DNA of 10,603 nt from an uncultured Caulobacteraceae bacterium. GTDB taxonomy: Bacteria > Pseudomonadota > Alphaproteobacteria > Caulobacterales > Caulobacteraceae. The stretch covers positions 1-10,603 of the forward strand of contig CAISGS010000230.1 in the NCBI GenBank assembly GCA_903884915.1, in the 5' to 3' direction. The translations under genes and the position numbers were made by a program. Shown here one piece after another: positions 1 through 7,496 of the stretch; the first letter of the stretch is position 1, and each line of letters opens with the position of its first letter. A model generated the notes under the pieces. That model did not search any database. It was not told the DNA's origin and saw only the letters and a list, made by a program, of their open reading frames with translations.

Positions 1-898
1 CGCCGATGTACCACAGGCACATTTGCGACAGACCGGCATATTTGTCACCGGCAAACAGAGGCTTGCCTTCGCCCCAGATCGATTGGTGCACGTGCATGCC
101 GCTGCCATTGTCGGCAAACATCGGCTTGGCCATGAAGGTTGCGCTCTTGCCATAGGCCGCCGCGACGTTCTGGATCACGTACTTATACATTTGAAGCCGG
201 TCAGCCATGACGATCATGGTGTCGAACTTCAGACCCAGCTCGTGCTGAGCGGGGGCGACCTCGTGGTGATGCTTTTCAGGCTTCATGCCCAGCTCGCCCA
301 TCACCGCCAGCATTTCGCCGCGCAGGTCTTGGCCGGAGTCAACGGGGTTCACAGGAAAATAGCCGCCCTTTGGCCCAGGGCGGTGGCCCATATTGCCTTC
401 TGGATAGGACTTGCCGGTATTGATCGGCAGCTCGCTGGCATCATAGGAATAGCCGGTATTGTGTGGGTCGGTGGACCATTTCACATCGTCAAAGATGAAG
501 AACTCAGCTTCGGGGCCGAAATAGACGGTGTCGCCCACGCCAGCAGCCTTCACATAGTTGAAGGCCTTCTTAGCGATCGAACGCGGGTCGCGGTTGTAGG
601 GCTCGTTCGTGTCTGGGTTCAGCACATCGCAGAACAGAACCATCGTGGTCTGCTGATAGAACGGATCGATGTGCGCGGTGCTCAGGTCCGGACGCAGCTT
701 CATGTCCGACTCGTTGATGGCCTTCCAGCCAGCGATCGACGAACCATCGAACATGGTGCCATCATTGAGGAAGTCGTCATCGACCAGGTCGATGTCAAAG
801 GTAACGTGCTGCATCTTGCCGCGAACGTCGGTAAAGCGAACGTCAACATATTTGACGTCCTTTTCTTTGATTTCGGCCAGAATTTTCTCGGCTGTCAT
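1..898 (-). CDS. glnA: Glutamine synthetase type I (GlnA), N-terminal 299 residues, 3' end outside window
   Basis: Makes glutamine from glutamate, ammonia and ATP in the cytoplasm; the family forms dodecamers. Translating the minus strand from the ATG at 898-896 gives an open frame to the window edge. The N-terminal beta-grasp domain covers about residues 14-97 and includes the MFDGSSIAGW motif (49-58). The catalytic domain follows, with GPEAEFF (128-134) carrying metal-ligand glutamates E130 and E132, then E213 in HHHEVA, E220, and NGSGMHVH (264-271) with H269. About 170 C-terminal residues are missing, including the region where the regulatory adenylylation tyrosine would lie, so that control cannot be judged. 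AAGGGA (rc of 907-912) sits 8 bases before the start. It is the second gene of an operon with glnB, 48 bases upstream, with no terminator visible between them. Identification is from strong family motifs. Confidence 0.97.
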   Translation of the reverse strand, partial: MTAEKILAEIKEKDVKYVDVRFTDVRGKMQHVTFDIDLVDDDFLNDGTMFDGSSIAGWKAINESDMKLRPDLSTAHIDPFYQQTTMVLFCDVLNPDTNEPYNRDPRSIAKKAFNYVKAAGVGDTVYFGPEAEFFIFDDVKWSTDPHNTGYSYDASELPINTGKSYPEGNMGHRPGPKGGYFPVNPVDSGQDLRGEMLAVMGELGMKPEKHHHEVAPAQHELGLKFDTMIVMADRLQMYKYVIQNVAAAYGKSATFMAKPMFADNGSGMHVHQSIWGEGKPLFAGDKYAGLSQMCLWYIG

Positions 899-906
899 GC
901 TCGTGG

Positions 907-912
907 TCCCTT
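907..912 (-). promoter_or_regulatory. Ribosome binding site of glnA
   Basis: On the minus strand AAGGGA lies 8 bases before the glnA ATG. It fixes the start at 898 and shows that glnA has its own translation signal within the glnB-glnA transcript. Confidence 0.7.
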
Positions 913-946
913 GAGAGCGTGGAGAGGGTTAGTCGTTAGAACGTGG

Positions 947-1463
<517 letters not shown>

Positions 1464-1590
1464 CGCATAATTTTTCGACAGTTAGGGGTTGGACGAAAAT
1501 GGCTTGAGGTCGAGCCTTTAAGCCCTAGGATTGCGGCATCGCGCGGCCCTTTGATTGAATCGATAGTGCCGCCCGCCGCAGATTCAGCAT

Positions 1591-1620
1591 TTGACGTGCA
1601 AATCTGAAGAAATGGATAGT
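1591..1620 (+). promoter_or_regulatory. Candidate promoter of the phosphatase-nnrD unit, with a dyad over the -35
   Basis: TTGACG at 1591-1596 matches five of six -35 consensus bases. GATAGT at 1615-1620 matches four of six -10 bases, with an 18-base spacer. Transcription would begin near 1627, about 33 bases before the chosen ATG at 1660, and downstream of the alternative ATG at 1612, which argues against that start. The inverted repeat ATTTG-ACGTG-CAAAT (1589-1603) covers the -35, where a bound regulator would block polymerase. Confidence 0.45.
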
Positions 1621-1646
1621 TTTGATCCCGAATTGGCGAAGGCTTC

Positions 1647-1652
1647 GGAAGG
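1647..1652 (+). promoter_or_regulatory. Ribosome binding site deciding the phosphatase start
   Basis: GGAAGG, 7 bases before the ATG at 1660. The upstream in-frame candidates at 1591 and 1612 have weaker signals. Confidence 0.65.
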
Positions 1653-1659
1653 CTGTGAA

Positions 1660-2229
1660 ATGAGCAAAGTGTACATGATCCGGCATGGCAAGCCCGCCTC
1701 GACCTGGGGGGATGCGGATCCCGATCCGGGGTTAGATGAGACCGGGCACGCTCAGGCGCGAGCTGCAGCGGAAGTTCTGCTGGCCTTGCCGCAAGCCGAT
1801 AGGCCAACAGCGGTCATCAGCTCACCGCTGCGTCGCTGCCGCGAGACAGCGCAACCCTTCGCCGATGCGCTTGGCGTTCCGGTGATCATCGACCCGCGGG
1901 TTGGCGAGATACCAACCCCTAACGCCTTGACCGCTGAAGAGCGTCCAGGATGGCTAAAGGCCGCATTCGGCGGACTGTGGCGCGATATGGTCGGGGATAT
2001 GGACTATCTCGATTGGCGAGCCAGCGTCAGTGCGGCTGTGGCCAGCTATCAAGGCATGGCGGTCTTTAGTCATTATGTTGCCATCAATGCCGTTGTATCG
2101 CTGAGTCAGAACGATGATCGAGTCTTGTGTTGCACCCCGGACCACACCTCAATCCTGACCTTCGCGGTCGAAGAGGGGCGGGTTCGTCTCCTTTCCCTCG
2201 GCCAGCAGGCTGATACGCAGGTTCTTTAG
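1660..2229 (+). CDS. Histidine phosphatase (phosphoglycerate mutase-like) family protein
   Basis: A 189-residue member of the histidine phosphatase superfamily, which transfers phosphate through a phospho-histidine. The N-terminal RHGK motif (8-11) gives the nucleophile His9 and phosphate-binding Arg8. SSPLRRCRET (from about 54) supplies the second arginine. Glu83 in GEIPTP is a candidate acid, and FSHYVAIN supplies the second catalytic histidine (His138), with Tyr where many members have Gly. No signal peptide or membrane segment is seen, so it is probably cytoplasmic. The start at 1660 is preferred because GGAAGG (1647-1652) lies 7 bases before it and MSKVYMIRHG is a typical family start; in-frame alternatives at 1591 (TTG) and 1612 would add 23 or 16 unconserved residues. 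The substrate cannot be read from the sequence; such proteins are often over-annotated as mutases. nnrD begins 5 bases after the stop. Confidence 0.88.
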   Translation: MSKVYMIRHGKPASTWGDADPDPGLDETGHAQARAAAEVLLALPQADRPTAVISSPLRRCRETAQPFADALGVPVIIDPRVGEIPTPNALTAEERPGWLKAAFGGLWRDMVGDMDYLDWRASVSAAVASYQGMAVFSHYVAINAVVSLSQNDDRVLCCTPDHTSILTFAVEEGRVRLLSLGQQADTQVL

Positions 2230-2234
2230 GCGCT

Positions 2235-3068
2235 ATGATCCACGACAATTCTCCGGAGCTCTGGCTGAGCAAGTTCCCTTGGCCGACGGCCGCCTCGCAT
2301 AAACATAGCCGGGGCCGGATGATTGTGGTTTCAGGCAATGCATGGAGTACCGGCGCGGCGCGATTGACAGCCAGGGCGGGGCTGCGGATTGGGGCCGGTC
2401 TGGTGACCCTTCTGTCATCGCCTGAGGCTCTGGCGGTCAATGGGGCCCATCTCGAAGCAGTGATGCTGCAACCGTTCGAGACCGAAGCTGAGCTAGAAGC
2501 GGCGGCCAGCAGCGTCGATGTCGCTGTGATCGGGCCTGCAGCAGGCGTCGATGAGGCCACAGTCTCCAATCTCTTTGCCCTTGCGCGGACCGGGGCGGCC
2601 TTGGTTGTCGATGCCGACGCCCTGACGGTCTTTCGCCACGATGTCAGCGAGCTGTTCTCAGTTCTGGACCGCGATGACGTCTTAACCCCGCATCAGGGCG
2701 AATTTGAGCGGCTGTTCCCGGGTCTGCTCCGGACAAGTCCTGATCGCACCGCCGCGACGCTGGAAGCCTCTAAGCGATCTGGATCAATCGTGCTCTTGAA
2801 GGGTAGTGACACAGTGATCGCCGCGCCTGACGGACGCTGTGTGGTCAATCGGGCAGGGTCAGTTTGGCTGGCGACAGCGGGATCAGGCGATGTTCTAGCC
2901 GGACTGATTGCAGGATTGATTGCTCAGGGCATGGACAGTTTTGACGCCGCCTGCGCTGCCGTCTGGATCCATTCTGAAGCCGCAAACCGCCATGGTCCCG
3001 GCCTGATTTCGGAAGATTTGCCGGGTTTGGTCCCGCAGGTTTTGGCCACGCTCTATAGCCGTCATTAG
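2235..3068 (+). CDS. nnrD: ADP-dependent (S)-NAD(P)H-hydrate dehydratase, stand-alone YjeF C-terminal type
   Basis: Repairs NADHX and NADPHX, the damaged hydrates of NAD(P)H, by dehydration coupled to ADP in the known bacterial enzymes. The 277-residue protein is a ribokinase-like domain almost throughout. Visible motifs are HKHSRGRMIVVSGN (22-35), GAARLTARAGLRIGAGLVTL (40-59), DADALT (126-131), LTPHQGEFERL (150-160), VLLKGSDTVI (186-195) and GSGDVLAG (216-223). Asp219 is the catalytic residue by family analogy. IGPAAG (99-104) differs slightly from the usual IGPGLG. Many bacterial homologues are near 500 residues, with an NnrE epimerase domain in front; that domain is absent here, and the gene before it is a phosphatase instead. 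The start lies 5 bases after the phosphatase stop with no clear separate RBS, so translational coupling is likely. It ends 2 bases from the convergent DUF1003 gene. Confidence 0.93.
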   Translation: MIHDNSPELWLSKFPWPTAASHKHSRGRMIVVSGNAWSTGAARLTARAGLRIGAGLVTLLSSPEALAVNGAHLEAVMLQPFETEAELEAAASSVDVAVIGPAAGVDEATVSNLFALARTGAALVVDADALTVFRHDVSELFSVLDRDDVLTPHQGEFERLFPGLLRTSPDRTAATLEASKRSGSIVLLKGSDTVIAAPDGRCVVNRAGSVWLATAGSGDVLAGLIAGLIAQGMDSFDAACAAVWIHSEAANRHGPGLISEDLPGLVPQVLATLYSRH

Positions 3069-3070
3069 TC

Positions 3071-3586
3071 TTAAGATTTTGCGCGCTCGTCTTTAAGCAT
3101 CTTCGTCAAGTCGCGGATCGACTCCGCCATGGCCAGAAGCTCTTTTTCGCGGAGCTGATCTATCTTGTGATGCAGGAGCTCGATCTCAAGCTCGGCCTTG
3201 ATGTTGATCTGATGATCACTTTCGGCCTCGAGGCGGTCAATTTCTTGCTGCCGGTTCTGGCTCATCATGATGAACGGCGCGGCATAGGCGGCCTGAAAGG
3301 ACAAGGCCAGGTTTAGCAGGATAAACGGATAGGGATCCCAATGTTGGATATAGGCTGTGACATTGAGGCCAATCCATAGAAGCAGGATCGTGCTTTGTAT
3401 GATGATGAAGCGCCATGAGCCCATGGTGGAGGCTACGAGATCGGCGACCTTTTGGCCTTGCGTCAATTTAGGGCTTTTTGCCTCGGGCACTTGGCCTCCC
3501 CTTACCCCGAGGCGAAGGACACGCAATTCATCGAGCAATCGCTCCTCGGCTTCATGTATTTCTTGGGGTGCGGTTAGCGGGGGCAT
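3071..3586 (-). CDS. DUF1003 family two-helix membrane protein
   Basis: A 171-residue protein with the DUF1003 hallmark stretch: GQKVADLVASTMGSW (44-58), DPYPFILLNLALSFQAAYAAP (84-104) and MSQNRQ (108-113). Two hydrophobic segments, about 58-79 and 86-107, are probably inner-membrane helices. The tail (112-168) is charged and helical, with a likely coiled coil, and the N-terminus (about 1-40) is polar. Length is typical. AAGGA (rc of 3594-3598) lies 7 bases before the start. The family's function is not established to my knowledge, and nothing here assigns one. It is transcribed alone, divergent from the DUF1800 gene and convergent with nnrD. Confidence 0.9.
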   Translation of the reverse strand: MPPLTAPQEIHEAEERLLDELRVLRLGVRGGQVPEAKSPKLTQGQKVADLVASTMGSWRFIIIQSTILLLWIGLNVTAYIQHWDPYPFILLNLALSFQAAYAAPFIMMSQNRQQEIDRLEAESDHQINIKAELEIELLHHKIDQLREKELLAMAESIRDLTKMLKDERAKS

Positions 3587-3842
3587 TGAAAAATCCTTGG
3601 ACCGACGGCAGCTTTGGAGGCTATGGGCAGATTTGAAATTTTGAGTAGTTCACACCCATTCCGAACAATATCCTAGACCTATCCGCGATGGCCAAGATTT
3701 GGGTATCTAAGATTATTTATCCGTAGTCTGAAGGATCCTTTCGGTGAAATATTTATCAAAGAGCAGGTTCGTTATTTAGGGATTGGTAAAGGCTCTGACT
3801 CGTCATATTGGTTTATGGAACCTGTTGAAGTTAGAGGGGCCC
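3587..3842. other. AT-rich divergent intergenic region
   Basis: 256 bases between divergent DUF1003 and DUF1800 genes. About 3650-3800 is visibly richer in A+T than the flanking genes. It includes the 10-base palindrome AAGGATCCTT at 3731-3740. Promoters for both sides are expected here, but no convincing -35/-10 pair was found. The DUF1800 frame is open from a TTG at 3783, which I do not take as the start. Confidence 0.5.
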
Positions 3843-5549
3843 ATGCGAGACTGCGCGCGTTCTTTGATGCTGGTCTTGTTTTTGTTCGTGGCAGGCTGTG
3901 GCGGCGGCGGCGGCGGCGGCGGGTCCGCCACGACAACGACGGGGCCAGCCCCGGTCGTTATTTCAGACGCTGACGCGGCGCGGCTTGTTACACAGGCAAC
4001 TTTTGGCGTCACCGACGCCGATATTGAGCAGGTGAAGTCTAAGGGATATTCGAACTGGGTCTCTGACCAGCTCGCCCTTGCGCCCTCGGCCTCCCATCAG
4101 GCCTTTGTCGAGCGACGCCTGACCGAGATGCAGGTCACCAATGCGCGGGCGACCATTACTTCAACCGAGTTCTATCAAAGCTTTTGGTCGCAGGCCGCCA
4201 GTTCGCCAGATCAACTGCGCCAACGGGTCAAGTTCGCCCTGTCGCAGATCTTTGTGATTTCGTTGGCGGATAGCAATGTCGATCCCCGGGGGACCGCCTC
4301 CTATTACGACATGCTCGGCCAGCGTGCCTTTGGTAACTATCGCGACCTCCTTCAAGCCGTGACCCTTCACCCGATGATGGGGATCTATCTGACAAGTCTG
4401 GGGAACCAGAAAGAGGACGCCATCACGGGCAAACAGCCTGACGAGAACTATGCGCGTGAAGTGATGCAGTTGATGAGCATCGGTCTTTACAAGATGAACA
4501 CCGATGGCTCGGCGGTTCTGGATTCCTCTGGCGCGCTGGTGCCAACCTATACGGCGCAAGACGTGACGGGCTTGGCCAAGGTCTTGACCGGCATGAGTTG
4601 GTATTCACCGACCCCGACCGCTACGACCTTTAAGGGCGGCTCGCGCAATGCCAATGCCACTGTGACGCCGATGATCCTCTACCCGGCCTACCATTCAACC
4701 TCGGCCAAGAGTTTTCTCGGGACCAATATCGCTGCGAGCGCCACGGCGGATCCGGAGGGAGATCTGAAGATCGCGCTGGACCGGCTCTATAACGACCCCA
4801 ATGTTGGGCCCTTCATGGCCCGGCGCCTCATTCAAAATCTGGTCACCAGCAATCCAAGCTCTGCCTATATCGGCCGGGTCGCAGCGGTGTTTAACAATAA
4901 TGGTGCGGGCGTGCGGGGCGATATGGCCGCCGTTGTAAAGGCTGTACTCCTCGACAGTGAAGCGCGTGACAGTGCCACGGCTGCGGGCCCTAGCTTTGGC
5001 AAGCTGAGAGAGCCCATCGTTCGAATGGGCAATTGGATGAGAACCTTCGGCGCGGTATCGGCGTCAGGGAACTATCTCCTCGGCAGCACAGCCAATCGCA
5101 CATCCTTGGCGCAGGCCCCCTTGACGGCCTCATCGGTGTTCAACTTCTACCGCCCGGGCTTCGTGCCGCCCAATACACGAATGGCGCAGCAGAATCTGAC
5201 GGCTCCGGAGTTCCAAATTGCCGACGAGGTCAGTGTGGCGGGCTATATCAACACCATGCAGACAACCATCGGCAACGGCATCGGCACGGGGACGGACATC
5301 AAGGCCGCCTACAGCCAAGAGATGGCAGTGGCCAAGGACCCCTCGGCGCTCGTCGACCGCATGAACAGGCTGCTCTATTCAGGCCAGATGTCGGCAGGCT
5401 TGCGAACCCAAATGATCAATGCTGTGACGGGCGTACCCATGCCAACAGGAACCCCCACCCAGGCCCAGACCGACGCGGCCCTGCTCAATCGAGCGAAGTT
5501 AGCGGTGTTCCTGGCGATGGTGTCGCCTGAATATATGGTTCAGAAGTGA
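3843..5549 (+). CDS. DUF1800 domain lipoprotein
   Basis: A 568-residue exported protein of unknown function. The N-terminus is a lipoprotein signal: charged residues R2 and R6, a hydrophobic core LMLVLFLFVAG, and lipobox VAGC with Cys19 as the lipidation site. Eight glycines (20-27), encoded by seven GGC codons and one GGG, form a flexible linker. With Gly rather than Asp at +2, outer-membrane sorting is expected. The DUF1800 domain begins about residue 44 with AARLVTQATFGVT. Further family-type segments are RQRVKFALSQIF, HPMMGIYLTSLGNQKE (from 176), PDENYAREVMQLMSIGLY, YTAQDVTGLAKVLTG, GKLREP (386-391) and FNFYRPGFVPPN (from about 434). Start 3843 is chosen because it gives a well-formed signal, with AGAGGGG at 3833-3839; the TTG at 3783 would add 20 residues. 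The DUF1501 gene follows after 10 bases, a pairing I know from many bacteria. Confidence 0.9.
   Translation: MRDCARSLMLVLFLFVAGCGGGGGGGGSATTTTGPAPVVISDADAARLVTQATFGVTDADIEQVKSKGYSNWVSDQLALAPSASHQAFVERRLTEMQVTNARATITSTEFYQSFWSQAASSPDQLRQRVKFALSQIFVISLADSNVDPRGTASYYDMLGQRAFGNYRDLLQAVTLHPMMGIYLTSLGNQKEDAITGKQPDENYAREVMQLMSIGLYKMNTDGSAVLDSSGALVPTYTAQDVTGLAKVLTGMSWYSPTPTATTFKGGSRNANATVTPMILYPAYHSTSAKSFLGTNIAASATADPEGDLKIALDRLYNDPNVGPFMARRLIQNLVTSNPSSAYIGRVAAVFNNNGAGVRGDMAAVVKAVLLDSEARDSATAAGPSFGKLREPIVRMGNWMRTFGAVSASGNYLLGSTANRTSLAQAPLTASSVFNFYRPGFVPPNTRMAQQNLTAPEFQIADEVSVAGYINTMQTTIGNGIGTGTDIKAAYSQEMAVAKDPSALVDRMNRLLYSGQMSAGLRTQMINAVTGVPMPTGTPTQAQTDAALLNRAKLAVFLAMVSPEYMVQK
3900..3920 (+). repeat. 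GGC trinucleotide tract, seven units
   Basis: Seven GGC codons followed by GGG encode the poly-Gly linker after the lipobox of the DUF1800 protein. Slippage in multiples of three would change linker length without a frameshift. Confidence 0.9.
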
Positions 5550-5559
5550 GGCCGATCCG

Positions 5560-7110
5560 ATGAGCGCTGGAAACTGGGATCGCAGGCATTTTCTGAGGGC
5601 AGGCGGGGCCTTGTCCGTGCTGGGGACGGCTGCGCCCTTTGCCTTGCAGATGGCAGCGGTCGGCTCAGCCGCCGGACAGAGCGCGCCGGACTATAAGGCG
5701 CTGGTCTGCCTGTTCATGTTCGGCGGCAATGACGCCAACAATATGCTGCTTGCCACCGATACGGATTCTTGGACCCGTTATTACGACACGCGCAATATTG
5801 GCGATGAGCCGATTGCCCTGATGCCGGTGGGCACCCCCGCCACGGCAGTGGGACAGGTCTCGGCCTTTACCAAGCGCACCGTGGCCATGAACATGCCCGA
5901 GGCTTGGGGCGGGGTTCTGCCCATCGTGCCCAATACGGTCAATCCGGTACCGGCGGGCACAGTGGCCTCTGCGAGGTCTTTTGCCCTTCACCCGGCACTG
6001 GGCCCCTTGCGAACCCTGTTTAATTCTGGCCGATTAGCGGCGGTGGCCAATATCGGCACGCTGGTGGCCCCCGTGACCAAGGCGGCCTATCAGGCCAAGA
6101 CGGCAACGCTCCCGCTCAATCTGTTTTCGCACAATGACCAAGTCTCGACCTGGCAGTCCGGAAAGACAGAAGGCACCAAGGTGGGGTGGGGCGGTCGTTT
6201 TGCCGACCTGCTGGCCAGCATGAATGGCAACAACACGATCTTTACCGGCGTGTCCTTGGCCGGTAACGCCGTCTTTTTGGCGGGGCAGTCGATCGCTCAA
6301 TATCAGATCAATACTGGAAATACCCCCGCAGTCTCGATCACGGGAACCAACTCGACTTCGGTGTTCGGCTCCAGCGTGGCCCCATCCGTCATGCGCGACA
6401 TCATTCAGAGTTCCACCAACACCAACCTGATGGGCGCGGACTATAATGATCTGACCGCGCGCTCGATCAGTGCCGCCGCCGGTCTCAATGCCGCCTTCCA
6501 AGGGGCGAGCCCTGCCGCCATTCCTGCGCCGACGACCTATGTGCACCCCTCGACGGGCGTGGTTGCGCAAAATTCTCTAGCCTTACAACTCCAGTCGGTC
6601 GCCAAGATGATCGCCGCGGGGCCTTCGCTGGGCTTAAAGCGGCAGGTGTTCTTTGTCGGCATCGGCGGCTTTGACAATCACGACTATCAAAACGACGCCC
6701 AGCCGGGCCTCTTGACCCAGGTCGCCCACGCCATGTCTTATTTCGATGGGGTTCTGGGCAATATTGGCGGGCTGGATATGCGCGCCAATGTCACCACCTT
6801 CACGGCCTCAGACTTCTCGCGCACCTTCGCGACCAACGGCGATGGCACAGACCATGCTTGGGGTGGCCACCATTTCGTGATGGGCGGCGCGGTCAAGGGC
6901 AAGGACATTTACGGCCAGTTCCCAACGGTTGGCTTGGATAAGGGCAGCTTCAACAATCCCGACTTTGCCGGATCAATCATGATCCCGCGCGTTTCTGTGG
7001 ATCAGTATGGCGCCACCATGGGCCGCTGGCTGGGGGCGTCGGATAGCGACCTGCAGACCATTTTCCCGAACCTCAAAAACTTCAACACGCCCTATCTCGG
7101 TTTCCTCTAG
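5560..7110 (+). CDS. DUF1501 family protein with Tat-type signal
   Basis: A 516-residue protein of the DUF1501 family, a group related to the alkaline phosphatase-like fold by family classification; activity is unproven. The N-terminus has a twin-arginine motif, DRRHFLRAGG (7-16, RR at 8-9), a hydrophobic stretch to about 35, and a plausible cleavage region near GSAAGQSA (35-42). This suggests export of a folded, perhaps metal-bound protein. Family-type segments are LFMFGGNDANNML (51-63), FALHPALGPLRTLFNSGRLAAVANIG, FSHNDQVSTWQSG, GIGGFDNHDYQ (F371, D372, H374), and near the end TDHAWGGHHFVMGGAVKG with D431, H432, H437 and H438. The Asp/His clusters could bind metal; this is inference. The start is 10 bases after the DUF1800 stop and preceded only by a weak GAGG, so the genes are probably co-expressed. 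Both halves look intact. Confidence 0.9.
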   Translation: MSAGNWDRRHFLRAGGALSVLGTAAPFALQMAAVGSAAGQSAPDYKALVCLFMFGGNDANNMLLATDTDSWTRYYDTRNIGDEPIALMPVGTPATAVGQVSAFTKRTVAMNMPEAWGGVLPIVPNTVNPVPAGTVASARSFALHPALGPLRTLFNSGRLAAVANIGTLVAPVTKAAYQAKTATLPLNLFSHNDQVSTWQSGKTEGTKVGWGGRFADLLASMNGNNTIFTGVSLAGNAVFLAGQSIAQYQINTGNTPAVSITGTNSTSVFGSSVAPSVMRDIIQSSTNTNLMGADYNDLTARSISAAAGLNAAFQGASPAAIPAPTTYVHPSTGVVAQNSLALQLQSVAKMIAAGPSLGLKRQVFFVGIGGFDNHDYQNDAQPGLLTQVAHAMSYFDGVLGNIGGLDMRANVTTFTASDFSRTFATNGDGTDHAWGGHHFVMGGAVKGKDIYGQFPTVGLDKGSFNNPDFAGSIMIPRVSVDQYGATMGRWLGASDSDLQTIFPNLKNFNTPYLGFL

Positions 7111-7114
7111 AGAA

Positions 7115-7154
7115 GGGCAAGGTTTCGCGGATCACGCGATAAACGGTTGCGCCC
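7115..7154. other. Imperfect hairpin after the DUF1501 gene, possible terminator
   Basis: GTTTCGCG (7122-7129) can pair with CGCG-AT-AAAC (7135-7144, AT bulged) around a 5-base loop. GGGCAA (7115-7120) and TTGCGCCC (7147-7154) could extend the stem imperfectly. There is no T-run, so it is not a classical intrinsic terminator. It lies between the DUF1501 stop and the tRNA gene, where one would be expected. Confidence 0.3.
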
Positions 7155-7187
7155 AAGGCTCATGAGCGTTAGGGACCGGGTCGGAAC

Positions 7188-7272
7188 GCGGATGTGGCGG
7201 AATTGGTAGACGCACTGGATTTAGGTTCCAGCGCCGAGAGGCGTGGAGGTTCGAGTCCTCTCATCCGCACCA
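7188..7272 (+). tRNA. tRNA-Leu (anticodon UAG)
   Basis: An 85-base class II tRNA with encoded CCA. The acceptor stem GCGGATG (7188-7194) pairs with CATCCGC (7262-7268), followed by discriminator A7269 and CCA. The anticodon stem CTGGA/TCCAG (7215-7219, 7227-7231) encloses TTTAGGT with anticodon TAG at 7222-7224, reading CUN leucine codons. A variable arm runs through CGCCGAGAGGCG. The T-arm has loop TTCGAGT (7250-7256) and a 5-pair stem including one G-U. D-loop GG is present in AATTGGTAGA. Folded by eye; all hallmark features of tRNA-Leu agree. It lies 224 bases upstream of tig. Confidence 0.97.
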
Positions 7273-7361
7273 AATCTCTCAAAAAGCTGAGTAAGTGAGT
7301 GGACCGCACACAGATGTCCCCACGAAACCGTCCGTGATCGCGTTAATCCCGGCCTTTGGGC

Positions 7362-7390
7362 TTGGATGGCGGCAAAGCTCGTGACATAAG
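7362..7390 (+). promoter_or_regulatory. Candidate promoter of tig
   Basis: TTGGAT (7362-7367) and CATAAG (7385-7390) with a 17-base spacer. Transcription would start near 7397 and give a leader of about 100 bases containing the 8-base-pair hairpin at 7404-7433. The match is partial, and read-through from the tRNA is an alternative. Confidence 0.35.
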
Positions 7391-7403
7391 AGCGCCCTCA
7401 TGC

Positions 7404-7433
7404 GCCGTCCGGTGGGGTGACCTTTCGGACGGC
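7404..7433 (+). promoter_or_regulatory. Stem-loop in the tig leader
   Basis: GCCGTCCG (7404-7411) and CGGACGGC (7426-7433) form a perfect 8-pair stem around a 14-base loop. Five T residues follow at 7441-7445, seven bases after the stem, which is too far for a standard intrinsic terminator. It may end the tRNA transcript, protect the RNA, or act as a leader element for tig. The role is not determined. Confidence 0.45.
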
Positions 7434-7496
7434 TCAGACGTTTTTGCAGGCGAAGGCGGACCATAAGCGGGCGCCCCGTAGGTTCGGAAAAATAAC

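Noticed and set aside
3783..3842. TTG-initiated 20-residue extension of the DUF1800 protein
   Set aside because: It would place extra residues before a well-formed lipoprotein signal; the ATG at 3843 has a nearby purine-rich RBS.
7188..7272. tRNA gene as an integration site for a mobile element
   Set aside because: No integrase, no repeated 3' tRNA fragment was seen nearby, and the flanking genes are core.
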